Shown one piece after another: positions 43,801-53,773 of a DNA stretch of 64,000 nt (within the stretch, counting starts at the first letter, position 1; every line of letters starts with the position of its first letter). Position numbers and translations under genes: made by a program. The notes beneath the pieces are model-generated. The model searched no databases and was not told the origin of the DNA. It saw only the letters and a list, made by a program, of their open reading frames with translations. Origin of the DNA: Protopterus annectens (Eukaryota > Chordata > Ceratodontiformes > Protopteridae). The stretch lies in the NCBI RefSeq assembly GCF_019279795.1, contig NC_056730.1:614996271-615060270 (forward strand), in the 5' to 3' direction.

Positions 43801-44700
43801 CATATGCCTGCACAACAAATTCTTTGCTGTAATCTGGACTGTTTAACCCTGGGGGTCCTTTCAAAGCTCCTTTAAGCTTCTGGAATGCTTGCTCACATGC
43901 TGGGGTCCACACTACCTTATCTTGCCTGTTTTTCCTTGTAAAGTCTGTGAGGGGAACAGCTATGGTACTATAACTGGGAACAAACTTTCTGTAGTAATCT
44001 GCTATCCTCAAGAATGCCATCCCTGCTTTTTTGGTAACAGGGGCAGGCCATGCCTGAATGTATTCCACTTTGGTAGGTTCAGGCCTGATCTTACCATTCC
44101 CCACTCTATGTCCCAGGTAGGAGACCTCTGCCATACCCACCTGACATTTACTGGGCTTAATGGTCAACCCTGCCCTTTGTATTCTGCTCAGCACCTACTT
44201 GACATGCTGAAGGTGCTCTTGCCAGGAATGGCTGTAGATGACAATATCCTCAAGGTAAGCACAGGTATAATCTCCTGCTCCTGCTAGAATAGAATCTACT
44301 AGCCACTGGAAAGTCATTGGGGCATTTTTCATTCCAAAGGGCATCTCCGTGAACTCATACAAGTGGAAAGTAGTCACAAAGGCTGATCTCTCTTTAGCGT
44401 TGGGAGTCAAGGTCACCTGCCAGTAACCCTCTGTAAGATCAGTAGTGGTAAGTTACTTAGCCCCACTCATCTGCTCTAGGGCTCCATCTGTCCTAGGCAT
44501 GGGGTAAGTATTTGACTCTGTTTGACTATTTAATTTCCTGTAGTATACACAGAACCTGGTGCTGCCATCTTTCTTCAGTACCAGCACCAGTGGGAAGGCC
44601 AAGGGACTGCTGGACTCCTGGATTCCCCCTAGTTCCAACATTTTCTGTATCTCCTTCCTCGGAGTCTGTTTGACTCTCTCAGGCACCCTATAAGGGGCCT
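43796..44700 (-). pseudogene. Gypsy reverse transcriptase (broken into three frames)
   Basis: Minus-strand pieces at 44686-44453, 44416-44195 and 44194-43796. They contain RVKQTPRKEIQKMLELG, FPLVLVLKKDGSTRFCVYYR, TTFHLYEFTEMPFGMKNAP, and AYLEDIVIYSHSWQEHL, where YLDD is expected. YLGHRVGNGKIRPEPTKV and the FLRIADYYRKFVPSYS block follow. The active-site aspartate change to glutamate and two stops make it inactive. Directly upstream the sequence THLVHPHVDTG joins it to the integrase tail without an intervening domain. Confidence 0.85.
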
Positions 44701-44702
44701 AC

Positions 44703-46085
44703 TTAATAGGCCTTTGGGGTCCTGTATCCACATGTGGATGCACCAGATGAGTGCACCTTGGTTTTGCAGTGAACACGTGCCCAGACTACTGTAACACTGC
44801 TCAGATTTTCTTGAACCTGGGTAGAGGATAGCTGTTGGGACATTGTTACCCCTTCCATTGAGGTGTCAATCTGAGCCTCACTGAGGAGATCAGTCACCAG
44901 ATTCACCTCAGACTCCTCTTGCCATCCACTGCAAATACTTAGCACCAGGGTTTCCCTATCATGGTAAGGTTTCATCATGTTCACATGATACATTTTGTGC
45001 CCCTGACTCCTGCCTAGCCATTCTACCATGTAGTTAACATCACTGACCTTCCTTACCACTTTGAAGGGTCCCTACCAGGGTGCCTGCAGTCTGTTGTGTC
45101 TGACAGGAATGAGGATCATTACCTGCTGCCTCACAGCATACTCTCTAGCTTGAACATTCCTGTCATACCAGACCTTTTTCCTGCTGTTGGACTTCTGCCA
45201 GGTTCTCCTGAGCCAAGCTCATGAGTTCTCTGAGCCTCATCCTGAGGTTTAGAACATATGCCACAACAGACTTCTTGTGGTATTCACATTCATCCTCCCA
45301 CTTATCACGAATCAAATCTAGATGTTCCCTCATCCTATGCCCATACAGTAACTCAAAGGGCGAAAAATTTGTGGATTCCTAAGGCACATCTCTGTAAACA
45401 AACAACTGATGGGGCAAATATTTGTCCCACTCCCTCTTAAACTTGTCTGTATGTTTTTTAGTGTAGAGTTTAACCTCTCTACAAGACCATTAGTCTGGGG
45501 ATGGTAGAGGGTGGTCTTTAGGTGCTTCACCCCTCAGTGCTTCTACAAACAAGGCAGCAGGTCTGACATCAAATTGGAACCTCTGTCAGTCAGTATTTCT
45601 TTTGGGAAGCCTACCATGCTGAAAATCTCTAACAAAGCATTTGCCACCTTTTCTGTCTTAATGGAGGACAGAGCCACTGCATCAGGGTAGATGATAGCAT
45701 AATCTACTACCACTAGAATTTTATTTTTCCCTGTGGAACTTGGGGTATTCAGAGGCCCCACAATATCCAAAGCTTCCCTCTGAAATGGCTCCTCAAATAC
45801 TGACAAAGGCATCAAAGGAACCTTGACCTTGTCTCCTGCCTTGCCTACCTTTTGGCACTGCTCACAGTTCCTGCAGTACCTTATTACATTTCTGAAAATC
45901 ACAGGCCAATAAAAGTTCTGCATAATGCATCTCTTGGTAAACTTTATGCCCATATAACCTACAAAGTGAATGTTATGGGCTATGGCTAGAAGTGCTACAT
46001 GGTAGGCTGTTGGTACTACCATCAGTATTCTATCACCCCCTAGCCCTCCCTCAGGGGTCCACTCTCTATACACCCTTTGTCACAG
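44703..46085 (-). pseudogene. Gypsy integrase (broken)
   Basis: On the minus strand the H..H-C..C zinc domain (AIAHNIHFVGYMG ... YCRNCEQCQK), then ALDIVGPLNTPS with the first catalytic Asp, ILTDRGSNL with the second, and after a frame break TLYHPQTNGLVERLN with the catalytic Glu. The C-terminal part reads VRKVSDVNYMVEWLGRSQG, YHVNMMKPYHDRE. It then runs into a spacer with LSSTQVQENLSSV, which in other gypsy elements precedes the RT. The last feature shows that integrase and RT belong to one polyprotein here. Confidence 0.85.
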
Positions 46086-46116
46086 TATACAGATTACCCC
46101 TTGCTTTGAGAATTGC

Positions 46117-46740
46117 AAAGAAACAAACCTGTACATTACTAAAGGTAGCCCAGCAAGAGACAACACTGTTAAAACAAAGAGAATTGTGGATGTACCACCA
46201 CTGACTACAAAACGTGCCTAAAATAAACACTTCCTTTTATTAAAATAGCTAAAATGTATTCAGTCTCTTTGACAGAATAAAACAAAACAAACAGAATGGA
46301 TTAGCGCTTTCGGCCATAGCCTTCTTCAGATCCTACTGAGTATACCAATCATTTTGCTCTATAAAACAAATAGTAGCCAATCCTGGCTCATATTCCAATC
46401 AACTTCTTTCTTCTCCTCCAATTAGCTAGCTGTCTAATCTTCAAAGAATTTTGGACAAGCCTATTTTTTCTCCTCCAATAAGCTAGCCATCCGACCTTCA
46501 AGGAGCTTCAGGCAAGCCTCTGTTCTCAACCAATCAAATTAGTTTCAAAAGATGTTGTCCTTTTAAAACTGGTGTTAATGGCACTACCCCATTCAATCCT
46601 GGAGAGCAATCAGCTCTCACCTCAATAATCCATTTTGTCTCTACTATTTCAGTTTTATTACATAGGCCCCCACCTCTCATGTCATCTAATACTTGTTCAA
46701 GTGCCATGAATTTTTATTGTTTTTCTTGGTATGGCATGAC
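46117..46740 (-). repeat. PLE-2 left pseudo-LTR
   Basis: Direct repeat partner of 53774-54410. It contains 3' non-coding sequence, a hammerhead-like motif at 46298-46333 and the last codons of the PLE protein (LNGVV-like sequence is clearer in the right copy). Confidence 0.8.
46298..46333 (-). ncRNA. Hammerhead ribozyme-like motif, PLE-2 left repeat
   Basis: On the minus strand: GGAT, CTGAAGA, a small hairpin GGC-TATG-GCC with one extra A before it, GAAA, GCGC, TA, ATCC. GGAT and ATCC pair as helix I, the two core boxes are intact, and the TA is at the cleavage position. Helix III is only two pairs, as usual in Penelope hammerheads. The extra A is the only departure from the simple consensus. 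Confidence 0.65.
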
Positions 46741-47058
46741 AAGGCATTGGTTTCACCACTGTTCCTTAAATCTGACACATGACAGAGAATTCTTTGCTTA
46801 AATGGCCTATTTGTCTTGCCAATATAAAAATCAGGGCAGAGCTCACAAGTGGCAATATATACAATATTATTACTATTACAAGTCACGTATCCCCAAAGAA
46901 ATAATCAATCCTGTGACAGAATGCTTAAATTGGTCCGCTGTTTTTATACAATCATATGGTTTGGAAGGAACACATTTAAAAGTACCTTTCCTGCAGTCAT
47001 TTTTGTTCTTATTTTTGTATCGCTGGAGTCCATCTTTATGACATAAAAGTCTTTTCAA
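46686..47058 (-). pseudogene. PLE-2 GIY-YIG endonuclease region (broken)
   Basis: Two minus-strand frames. The second, 46886-46686, holds NNIVYIATCELCPDFYIGKT and PFKQRILCHVSDLR, the GIY-YIG core with YIG intact and the following conserved helix. The first, 47058-46876, holds CHKDGLQRYKNKNKNDCRKG and a CSKPYDCIKTADQFKH-like zinc-linker remnant. A frameshift lies at about 46880. The C-terminal end reads through into the left pseudo-LTR. Confidence 0.7.
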
Positions 47059-47475
47059 GTTTTTTCTATTCTTAAATGTGAATCTAGCAACATCTCCTAC
47101 TGTTTCATTTATGTTGTCATCTGCTTAAGAATGGGCCAATATTTCCTGATGACATCACATACCATCACTGTGTCTATACTATAAGTTAAAGTACATCTTA
47201 AGATTTTATCCTTGTCTATTGCGACTTCTCTTTTTTAGCTCCTTCTTTCGAATAATAGTACATCCTTTTCTCTCTATCTCTCTCTCTCTTTCAATTCCAT
47301 AGCATCTCTGGGATCCATTGAAGTATCCCACTTGTTGTACCCTCTCACAAAGAAATTATATATCAGTCTCCTTTATTCTGATAGAAAAGCACCATCTTGG
47401 GTGCATAATCTTGATATTCGGAGAACTTGATTTTCCAAGATGTTCAAGAAAATATGCCTTGGGTGCATGCTTGTC

Positions 47476-48465
47476 TTATGTAACGTGGTTTCTCCAGGTG
47501 TCTTTCCTATAAAAGGTGGTATTAAATCCTAATTTAGGATCCAAATATAGTTTGACATCTAGATATTGTATCTCTTCAGTTGACATATGCAAATCAAATT
47601 CCAAAAAAGAAGTAGTAGTAGCCAGATAAGATACAAAATCCTGTAGAGCTTTCTCATCTCCCTGCCACACACAAGAAAGACATCATCCACAAATTGACTG
47701 TAAAAATCAAATTATCTCTGCATGGATTGGAGATATTTAAAATATGATCAATTTCCCACTGGGCTAAAACAAGACTGGAGTAGCTATTGGCATAAGGAGT
47801 GCCCATAGCTACCCCCCCCCATTTTTGCCAGTAGTAATTATAGCCATAGGAGAATATATTATTATCCAAGACCAACTCTAAGAGTCTACAAATCAGACAA
47901 ATGTCCACAGTTCCTGGCCACTCAAAATTCCTAATGGCCTCAATACCATAGTTATTAGATATTACTGTGAATAAACTCTGTACATCCAGGGTAGCCATTA
48001 ACAGGCCTGAAAAGTCTTCACGTGTGCTCATTTTCTGATATAGATTCTCTAGAAAATGAGTGATGTCTTTTAATACCATAGTTGCTCGTGGTAGTAGCTT
48101 TTTCAATTTTCCCTCTAAATACATCAGTAGTGGTTCCGTGATTCAACCTCTCCCTGATACAATCGGGCATATAGGTGGATCCTTTTCATCTATATGTATC
48201 TTAGACAAACCACTCAATATAGGTATTGAGGATGAATAACTTCAAAAAAATCATACAGTTCTTTTGTAATGCATCTGGTCATAAGCATATTATAATTGGT
48301 GTCTTGCACATTATTTATAATCCTATTGACATCATTCTTAGAAATCCTCAGATAAGTATTATGGTCTTTTAGTAATTCTTCAATTTCTTATTATAGTGAG
48401 CAGAGTTCATTATTACTGTTGCTCCACCTTTGTCCACTAGTTTAGTTGCACTATCTTCCCTTTTT
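47476..48465 (-). pseudogene. PLE-2 reverse transcriptase (broken)
   Basis: Blocks on the minus strand: LLMATLDVQSLFTVISNNYGI with the first catalytic Asp, WQKWGGVAMGTPYANSYSSLV, QFVDDVFLV visible in the frame at about 47640-47700, and WQGDEKALQDFVSYLATTTS with LDVKLYLDP. The catalytic FVDD pair is intact but lies beyond a frameshift. The 5' part of this region is duplicated in the adjacent 605 bases. Confidence 0.75.
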
Positions 48466-49070
48466 ATTATCCAAGACCAATTCTAAGAGTCTACAAATCA
48501 GACAAATGTCCACAGTTCCACTCAAAATTCCTAATGGCATCAATACCACAGTCATTAGATATTACTGTGAATAAACTCTGTACATCCAGGGTAGCCATTA
48601 ACAGGCCTGAAAAGTCTTCACGTGTGCTCATTTTCTGATATAGATTCTCTAGAAAATGAGTGATGTCTTTTAATACCATAGTTGCTCGTGGTAGTAGATT
48701 TTTCAATTTTCCCTCTAAATACATCAATAGTGGTTCCGTGATTCAACCTCTCCCTGATACAATCAGGCACATAGGTGGATCCTTTTCATCTGTATGCATC
48801 TTAGGCAAACCACTCAATATAGGTATCTGAGGATGAATAACTTCAAAAAAATCATACAATTCTTTTGTAATGCATCTGGTCATAAGCATATTATAAATGG
48901 TGTCTTGCACATTATTTATAATCCTATTGACATCATTCTTAGAAATCTTCAGATAAGTATTATGGTCTTTTAGTAATTCTTCCATTTTCCTATTATAGTG
49001 AGCAGAGTTCAATATTACTGTTGCTCCACCTGTGTCCACTAGTTTAGTTGCAATATCTTCCCTTTTTATT
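47861..49070 (-). repeat. 605-bp tandem duplication inside PLE-2 RT
   Basis: 47861-48465 and 48466-49070 are near-identical, with the second unit lacking a few bases. The landmark ATTATCCAAGACCAA recurs exactly 605 bases apart. The junction sits in a short TTATTA motif, suggesting microhomology. The duplication repeats the LEGKLK.LLPRATMVLKDIT segment and the N-terminal part of the RT palm. Confidence 0.9.
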
Positions 49071-49310
49071 AGCTCTTGCAAAGCTATAATCTCACTATGA
49101 TTTAAATTGTGAAAATGTTTCTTGGTCCCTCCTTGCCTGGATCTGTCTACTTCATTTTCACAAAGACATGTAAACATTTCCACTGTTGGATGTGGTAATG
49201 GCACAAAAGTACTTGATTTCCTATAACATTCACCAATACATGCTTCTTTATTCCCAAACAGATTTCTTAAGGTAACATTTCTTCCAAAACATTTAATGTC
49301 AATAGTAAAC
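48743..49310 (-). pseudogene. PLE-2 central region upstream of the RT palm
   Basis: On the minus strand: IDIKCFGRNVTLRNLFGN just after the LINE boundary, VEMFTCLCENEVDRSRQGG, HSEIIALQELIKREDIATK, VDTGGATVIL, and ILSGLPKMHTDEKDPPMCLIV. These correspond to the Penelope blocks (IKPADKGG-type and LPKIHK..PP.RPIV). The last frame runs open for about 153 codons and breaks at 48743. It is the continuation of the N-terminal segment that lies on the other side of the nested LINE. Confidence 0.75.
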
Positions 49311-49311
49311 T

Positions 49312-52300
49312 CACTTATTTTTATTTTATTTTTTTATTTTACATTTGGTGACCGGGCTAGTCTAGCTGGACAAATATCCGTTTTCAGTAGAGGCCCGGGG
49401 AGAAAAGCTCCAAATACAAGAATTACAAGAATTAAAACAATAATTAACAATAAAACAAAATAAGCAACATAAAATAAGTACAAAGTTGTACATTTGTATG
49501 AATTTAACAATAAAAAAAAAAACCAAAAAAGCAGAACCATAATATTTCAGAGAAATAGTTGTTTAACAATAGAATTACATGTAAGTAACATTCTACAGTT
49601 AGATACTAAACAACATTCAATATGTGCTAGAGAAAAAAAGAGAAAAAAAAAAGATGCTAGAGACAATATCAAAGATAAATCTGTCTACAATAAAAAAAAT
49701 AGTTTTATAGTGGGAAAGTTGGGAGAAAATAAAAGGGGGAAGTTGGGAGTAATGCAGAAGTAATTTCAGTCAGGATTAGTACAAGGACATAGCCATTGAG
49801 TTTTGAGATGTTCTTTGATATGTTTCTTGAAAAGGGATGTAGAGTCTAGGTTTGCTATTTCCTGAGGTAGTTGATTCCAGATTTTCCCGACAGCATTTGA
49901 AAATAATGAGTCTCCAGCTTTATTCTTTGATTTGGTTAAGGCTACAAGGAGTTTATTAGCCGATCGTAGTGTGGCTAGGTTTTTATAAGGTGAAATCAGT
50001 TTTGTAAGGCTAGGGGTAGCGTCTGGGAAAAAGAGGGTCTTATGAATGATAATTAATTGTTGATAGAGTAAGTGGTTGTCGAGTTCTAACCAATCTAGTT
50101 GCTTGAGGTTAATACAGTGGTGGGTTCTAAAAGGGGTAGTAGTAATGAATCTAGTAATGCTATTGTAGCAGGTAGAAAGTTTGGTGATGTTGTTTTTAGA
50201 CAAGTTTGTATATATAGCAGAGGCATAGAAAAGGGTGGAGATCAGGTGGCTCTGAGCCACAGATTTTCTAGCAGAAGGGGTAAGAAAGGGTTTAATTCTG
50301 TAGAGAGTGCCGATTTTTTTATTAACTGATTTAATGGTGTTGTTAATGTGGCCATCAAAATTAAGATGATTGTCAATTGTTACACCTAATAGGCGAGTGG
50401 ACATATCTGGACTAATGCAAGTAGCATTGTTAGAGGAGATAGTGAAGAAAGGTGTCGGTGATTTGTGTGTAGGGGTAAAGAGAAGAAGTTTTGTTTTTTT
50501 GGGATTAAGAAGGAGGGAGAGTTCCATAAACCACTTTTCAACATTATGTAAGACTGTTTGGGTGAGGGACTGGAGGGTGGAAACATTATTGGCAGCACAA
50601 ATAAGAGTTGAGTCATCAGCATATTGAATGCAGATGGCTTGGGGTATATTCAAGTGAAGGTCGTTGATAAATAATGAGAAAAGAAGGGGACCTAGGATTG
50701 ATCCTTGTGGAACCCCAATGTTTACTGGGAGTAAGGAGGATAGGTTGTTGTCCCAAAGCACTGCTTGTTGCCTATGTTGGAGGTAACTCCTGAACCATTG
50801 GAGAGTATGTGAGCCAAGTGAATAGAGATTTAGTTTGTTAAGAAGTATATTATGGTTAACCATGTCAAAGGCCTTTGACAGGTCTAGAAATAAAGCTGAT
50901 GAGAAAAGATTGTTGTTCCTATTATTATTTATGGCATCAGAGAAGGAAAGGAGGGCAGTTGTAGTACTATGGGAAGGTCTGAAGCCATGTTGATTATTGG
51001 CTAGAAGTTTGTTTTGTAGAAGGTGGTTAAGAATTTGTTTATGTATGCATCTTTCCATGATCTTTGCTAATGGGGATAGTAAGGCAATAGGGCGAAAGTT
51101 TGTGAGCTCGATAGAGGAGCCACCTTTATGCAGAGGTATTATGTGAGATATTTTCCATAGGGTGGGTATTTTTCCTTCAGAGATAGTCCTATTGATAAGA
51201 ATGGATATGGGGTAGTCAATAGCTTTTGCAGCAATTTGTAGATATTCTGATGGGAGTTGATCAGCTGATGGGGTGCAAGGTTTAAGTTTCTTGAGAAGCT
51301 TATAAATAAGTGATGTAGGCACTGGTTGTATGTTAAAGACATTGGATGAAGTGTTAGAGGTTGTAGGTAAGGAGGTAGTAGAAGAGGGTAATGAATTAGC
51401 TAGGGTTTGAATGGTTTCTATAAAGTACTTGTTAAAGGCATCTGGGATCAGAGTGGAGTTATTGAGATTAAAGCCTGAAGGGATAGGAGTAGTTGAATGC
51501 CCTGGTTTAAGAAGTTTGTTAATACCTGACCAGAATTTTTGAGAGGAATGCTGGCTAGTTTGTTGAATGTGAAGGTAGTAATTCTTTTTATCTGCAAGAG
51601 TATCTTTCTTAGTGGCATTTCTTAATTGTCTAAAGAGTAGGTGATCAGATGAACATTTGGTAGTTCTCCATTTAGCCCATATTTTATTTCTAAGGAGCAT
51701 TTTTTGTTTAGTTTGTTTAGTAAGCCATGGGGCTGATTTGGTCCTTATCCTAGTAGAGTGAATAGGAGCGTGATAGTCAAGGATTTGTAGAAAGTTGGTA
51801 TTAAAGTAGGCCACTGCTTCGTTTAGTTCAAGGGTAGTCATTGGAGACCAGTCACATGCTTTCAATTCTGCCAGAAACTTATCTGGGTTAAAGAATTTGT
51901 TTGAGCGAGACACCTTAACTTTATGGGTAGTTGGGTTATGCGACTTTTGTCTAATAACATATGTGAGCATATGGTCACTAATATTATCGGGGAGAGTTCC
52001 TGGAGAGTACTTGTTTAGGTGGTTATTAGTAAGGATCCAGTCAAGAGTTGTTTCTTTATTTGTGGGTTTATGGATTCTAGTTGGAGTATTAATTAATTGA
52101 GAGAAGCCATAAAGATTTATATGGCTGGTGGGGTGTTGGGATGAACATGTCATCCAGTCAATGTTGAAATCACCAAGTATTATGGTTTCCTGAGGTAGTT
52201 GGCTAGAAAGTGAACTAAGTAAGTTTTCTAGGATATGAGTATTATTTCCAGGTGGAAGGTACATACAAATGAGATAAATTGATTTGTTATTGTTGATGCT

Positions 52301-52612
52301 TAGTTTGATAGATAATATTTCGGCTTTGGAGTCAAGTGATGGAAGTTCATTGTAGAGAGTGATTTGGATATTAGATTTATAGAGAATAGCTATACCTCCA
52401 CCCTTCTTATTTATGCGGTCGTGTCTAAGTATATTATAGCCAGGAGGGGTGATTTCCTGATCTTGAATAGAGGGTTTTAGCCACGTTTCAGTAAGACATA
52501 GTATGTCGAATGCATGTAAGTCAAGAAGAGAGTGTAGGTGATGAATTTTATTATTTAAACTTCTTATATTGAGTTGTGCTATTAGTAGTATTAGTTTAGA
52601 TTGAAGCGAGGT
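49312..52612 (-). mobile_element. 5'-truncated LINE of the Rex/L2-like type nested in PLE-2
   Basis: On the minus strand an intact endonuclease and reverse transcriptase ORF is followed by a 3' end of TAAAA-type repeats (49312-49340). The left PLE sequence resumes immediately. The start is placed at about 52612, where PLE-type residues end and endonuclease residues begin. No ORF1 is present. The single long frame without stops shows that this is the youngest LINE in the window. Its clade is judged from the YADDSTL box and the C-terminal ALT.S..AGD..FSNAVGKIWNQLP block, which fit Rex1 or L2-like elements; the choice between them is open. Confidence 0.75.
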
Positions 52613-52960
52613 TTTGAAAGAGAAACCTCTGTCTAAAACAGCTACTTGTTCAGTGGTTAACGTACAACCTGATATGTTAATTACTAATGAGGTAGAGCCT
52701 TTTTGTTCAATTAGACAACCTCTTTCCACTTCTTCCTTTCCTGACTCGTAGCTTTGGGGGTTCTTGAGTCTCAGTGTTTGATACAAATTGGTAAATTTTG
52801 GAAAATAGGGGCATGTAACTCCCTTTCTTTTCAGTTGTGTACCTATTTCCAATGGTAGACATGAATTCTCCAAACGTAGTTCTGCTTTATCCCTTGTCTG
52901 TTCTAATTTTTCTTTAGTGTTGCTGAAACAACATGAATCTTTATTATTACTAGAAGGCCA
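49766..52960 (-). CDS. Chimeric ORF: PLE-2 N-terminal segment fused to LINE endonuclease/RT
   Basis: The frame is open for more than 1035 codons. Upstream of residue 88 it reads STSLVINISGCTLTTEQVAV and LDRGFSF, the motif that precedes the central domain in Penelope proteins (compare NEQQLQVLNKGLGF in PLE-1). The rest is a LINE: LNIRSL (101-106), TETWL (128-132), GGGIAIL (158-164), LGDFNIDW (233-240), SDHML (299-303) for the APE endonuclease; FRPIALL (593-599), FLDLSKAFD (662-670), GVPQGSILGPLLFSLFINDL (720-739) and YADD (751-754) for the RT. Catalytic residues are intact. The frame extends a little upstream of 52873 to a stop near 52976. The true start is unclear because the first ATG-like codon is TTG. 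Transcription of such a fusion is unknown. Confidence 0.75.
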   Translation of the reverse strand, partial: WPSSNNKDSCCFSNTKEKLEQTRDKAELRLENSCLPLEIGTQLKRKGVTCPYFPKFTNLYQTLRLKNPQSYESGKEEVERGCLIEQKGSTSLVINISGCTLTTEQVAVLDRGFSFKTSLQSKLILLIAQLNIRSLNNKIHHLHSLLDLHAFDILCLTETWLKPSIQDQEITPPGYNILRHDRINKKGGGIAILYKSNIQITLYNELPSLDSKAEILSIKLSINNNKSIYLICMYLPPGNNTHILENLLSSLSSQLPQETIILGDFNIDWMTCSSQHPTSHINLYGFSQLINTPTRIHKPTNKETTLDWILTNNHLNKYSPGTLPDNISDHMLTYVIRQKSHNPTTHKVKVSRSNKFFNPDKFLAELKACDWSPMTTLELNEAVAYFNTNFLQILDYHAPIHSTRIRTKSAPWLTKQTKQKMLLRNKIWAKWRTTKCSSDHLLFRQLRNATKKDTLADKKNYYLHIQQTSQHSSQKFWSGINKLLKPGHSTTPIPSGFNLNNSTLIPDAFNKYFIETIQTLANSLPSSTTSLPTTSNTSSNVFNIQPVPTSLIYKLLKKLKPCTPSADQLPSEYLQIAAKAIDYPISILINRTISEGKIPTLWKISHIIPLHKGGSSIELTNFRPIALLSPLAKIMERCIHKQILNHLLQNKLLANNQHGFRPSHSTTTALLSFSDAINNNRNNNLFSSALFLDLSKAFDMVNHNILLNKLNLYSLGSHTLQWFRSYLQHRQQAVLWDNNLSSLLPVNIGVPQGSILGPLLFSLFINDLHLNIPQAICIQYADDSTLICAANNVSTLQSLTQTVLHNVEKWFMELSLLLNPKKTKLLLFTPTHKSPTPFFTISSNNATCISPDMSTRLLGVTIDNHLNFDGHINNTIKSVNKKIGTLYRIKPFLTPSARKSVAQSHLISTLFYASAIYTNLSKNNITKLSTCYNSITRFITTTPFRTHHCINLKQLDWLELDNHLLYQQLIIIHKTLFFPDATPSLTKLISPYKNLATLRSANKLLVALTKSKNKAGDSLFSNAVGKIWNQLPQEIANLDSTSLFKKHIKEHLKTQWLCPCTNPD

Positions 52961-53084
52961 GGAGTGGAAGGCATTTCTTTACTTTCCAAAACACTTGTTT
53001 CTGTTGCATCTACAGTACCTCCTTCACTAGGAGTAGATCCCCTTGTGGTCTGCCCAGCATATTCAGTGTGGGTTAAATGATGGT

Positions 53085-53495
53085 TTACAACATTTGATGT
53101 ATACTATTACTCTCAGTTATTTTCTTATTATTTGGCCAATCAAAAAGGTGGCCATTTTTAAAGTCTTTAAAATCTCTAACCAGTTTCTGACTTTTGGTGT
53201 TCCTCAGCCTGCCATCATATAAATTTAAATTAAGCTGAAGGGCTTCCAATTTTGACATGCAGGCATCCAATGATTCCATTCTCTCTAACTTGGCTTGTTT
53301 CCCCCTTATCAGATCTGCTATTTTCTCTACTTTAGGTTTAAAAAACTCTATAAGTAACCTAATATAGCAGAAGCTAGTTTCTATCATAATAGCCTGCCAG
53401 TGCACTAACAGCTCAGGATAAGTGTTGCCATATGTAGGCATACATTTTACCCATAAGCCTCTTGTAATAATTTGGTAATGCATACATGCTTCCAA
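53085..53495 (-). pseudogene. PLE-2 N-terminal region
   Basis: The minus strand encodes 136 residues ending with SQKLVRDFKDFKNGHLFDWP, the K..RD..D(F/Y)..G....W block of Penelope N-termini. Earlier residues form a helical stretch (VEKIADLIRGKQAKLERMES). After a stop the frame at about 53080-52960 continues as a Ser/Thr/Pro-rich linker (GSTPSEGGTVDATETSVLES) leading to the segment fused to the LINE. Confidence 0.65.
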
Positions 53496-53773
53496 ATGGA
53501 AGTGTTGTCATTGCAGCCATGTAAGGCAATAGGCTGCATTCTCCACTTCTGAAAATATCTTATCAAACTTAGCTGGAGTAGGGACTTCATCAAAGGTCTT
53601 ACAGGATTCCAGATCCAATTTCAAAGATAACAGAGAATTAATGGAGCTTACCAAAAGCCCTGGAACAGTTTTGCGCATTTAAAAACAACATATTTTTTAT
53701 GGTGTTATCCATGGTCAACTTTTCATCAATACTTTCTGCTATGTGTAACTTCAGGTACAGAACAAAGTAATGT

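Larger units (their letters stand above)
42679..46116 (-). mobile_element. Ty3/gypsy retrotransposon with integrase upstream of RT (Gmr1-like order), 5'-truncated
   Basis: Read on the minus strand the order is integrase (46073-44703), reverse transcriptase (44700-43796), RNase H (43800-43430), polypurine tract (43357-43371) and LTR. In ordinary gypsy elements integrase follows RNase H. The integrase-first order matches the Gmr1-like group of deuterostome gypsy elements, which shares this order with copia elements. Gag, protease and the 5' LTR are absent; the element stops where PLE-2 begins at 46117. Several stops and frameshifts and a changed RT active site show it is inactive. Confidence 0.8.
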
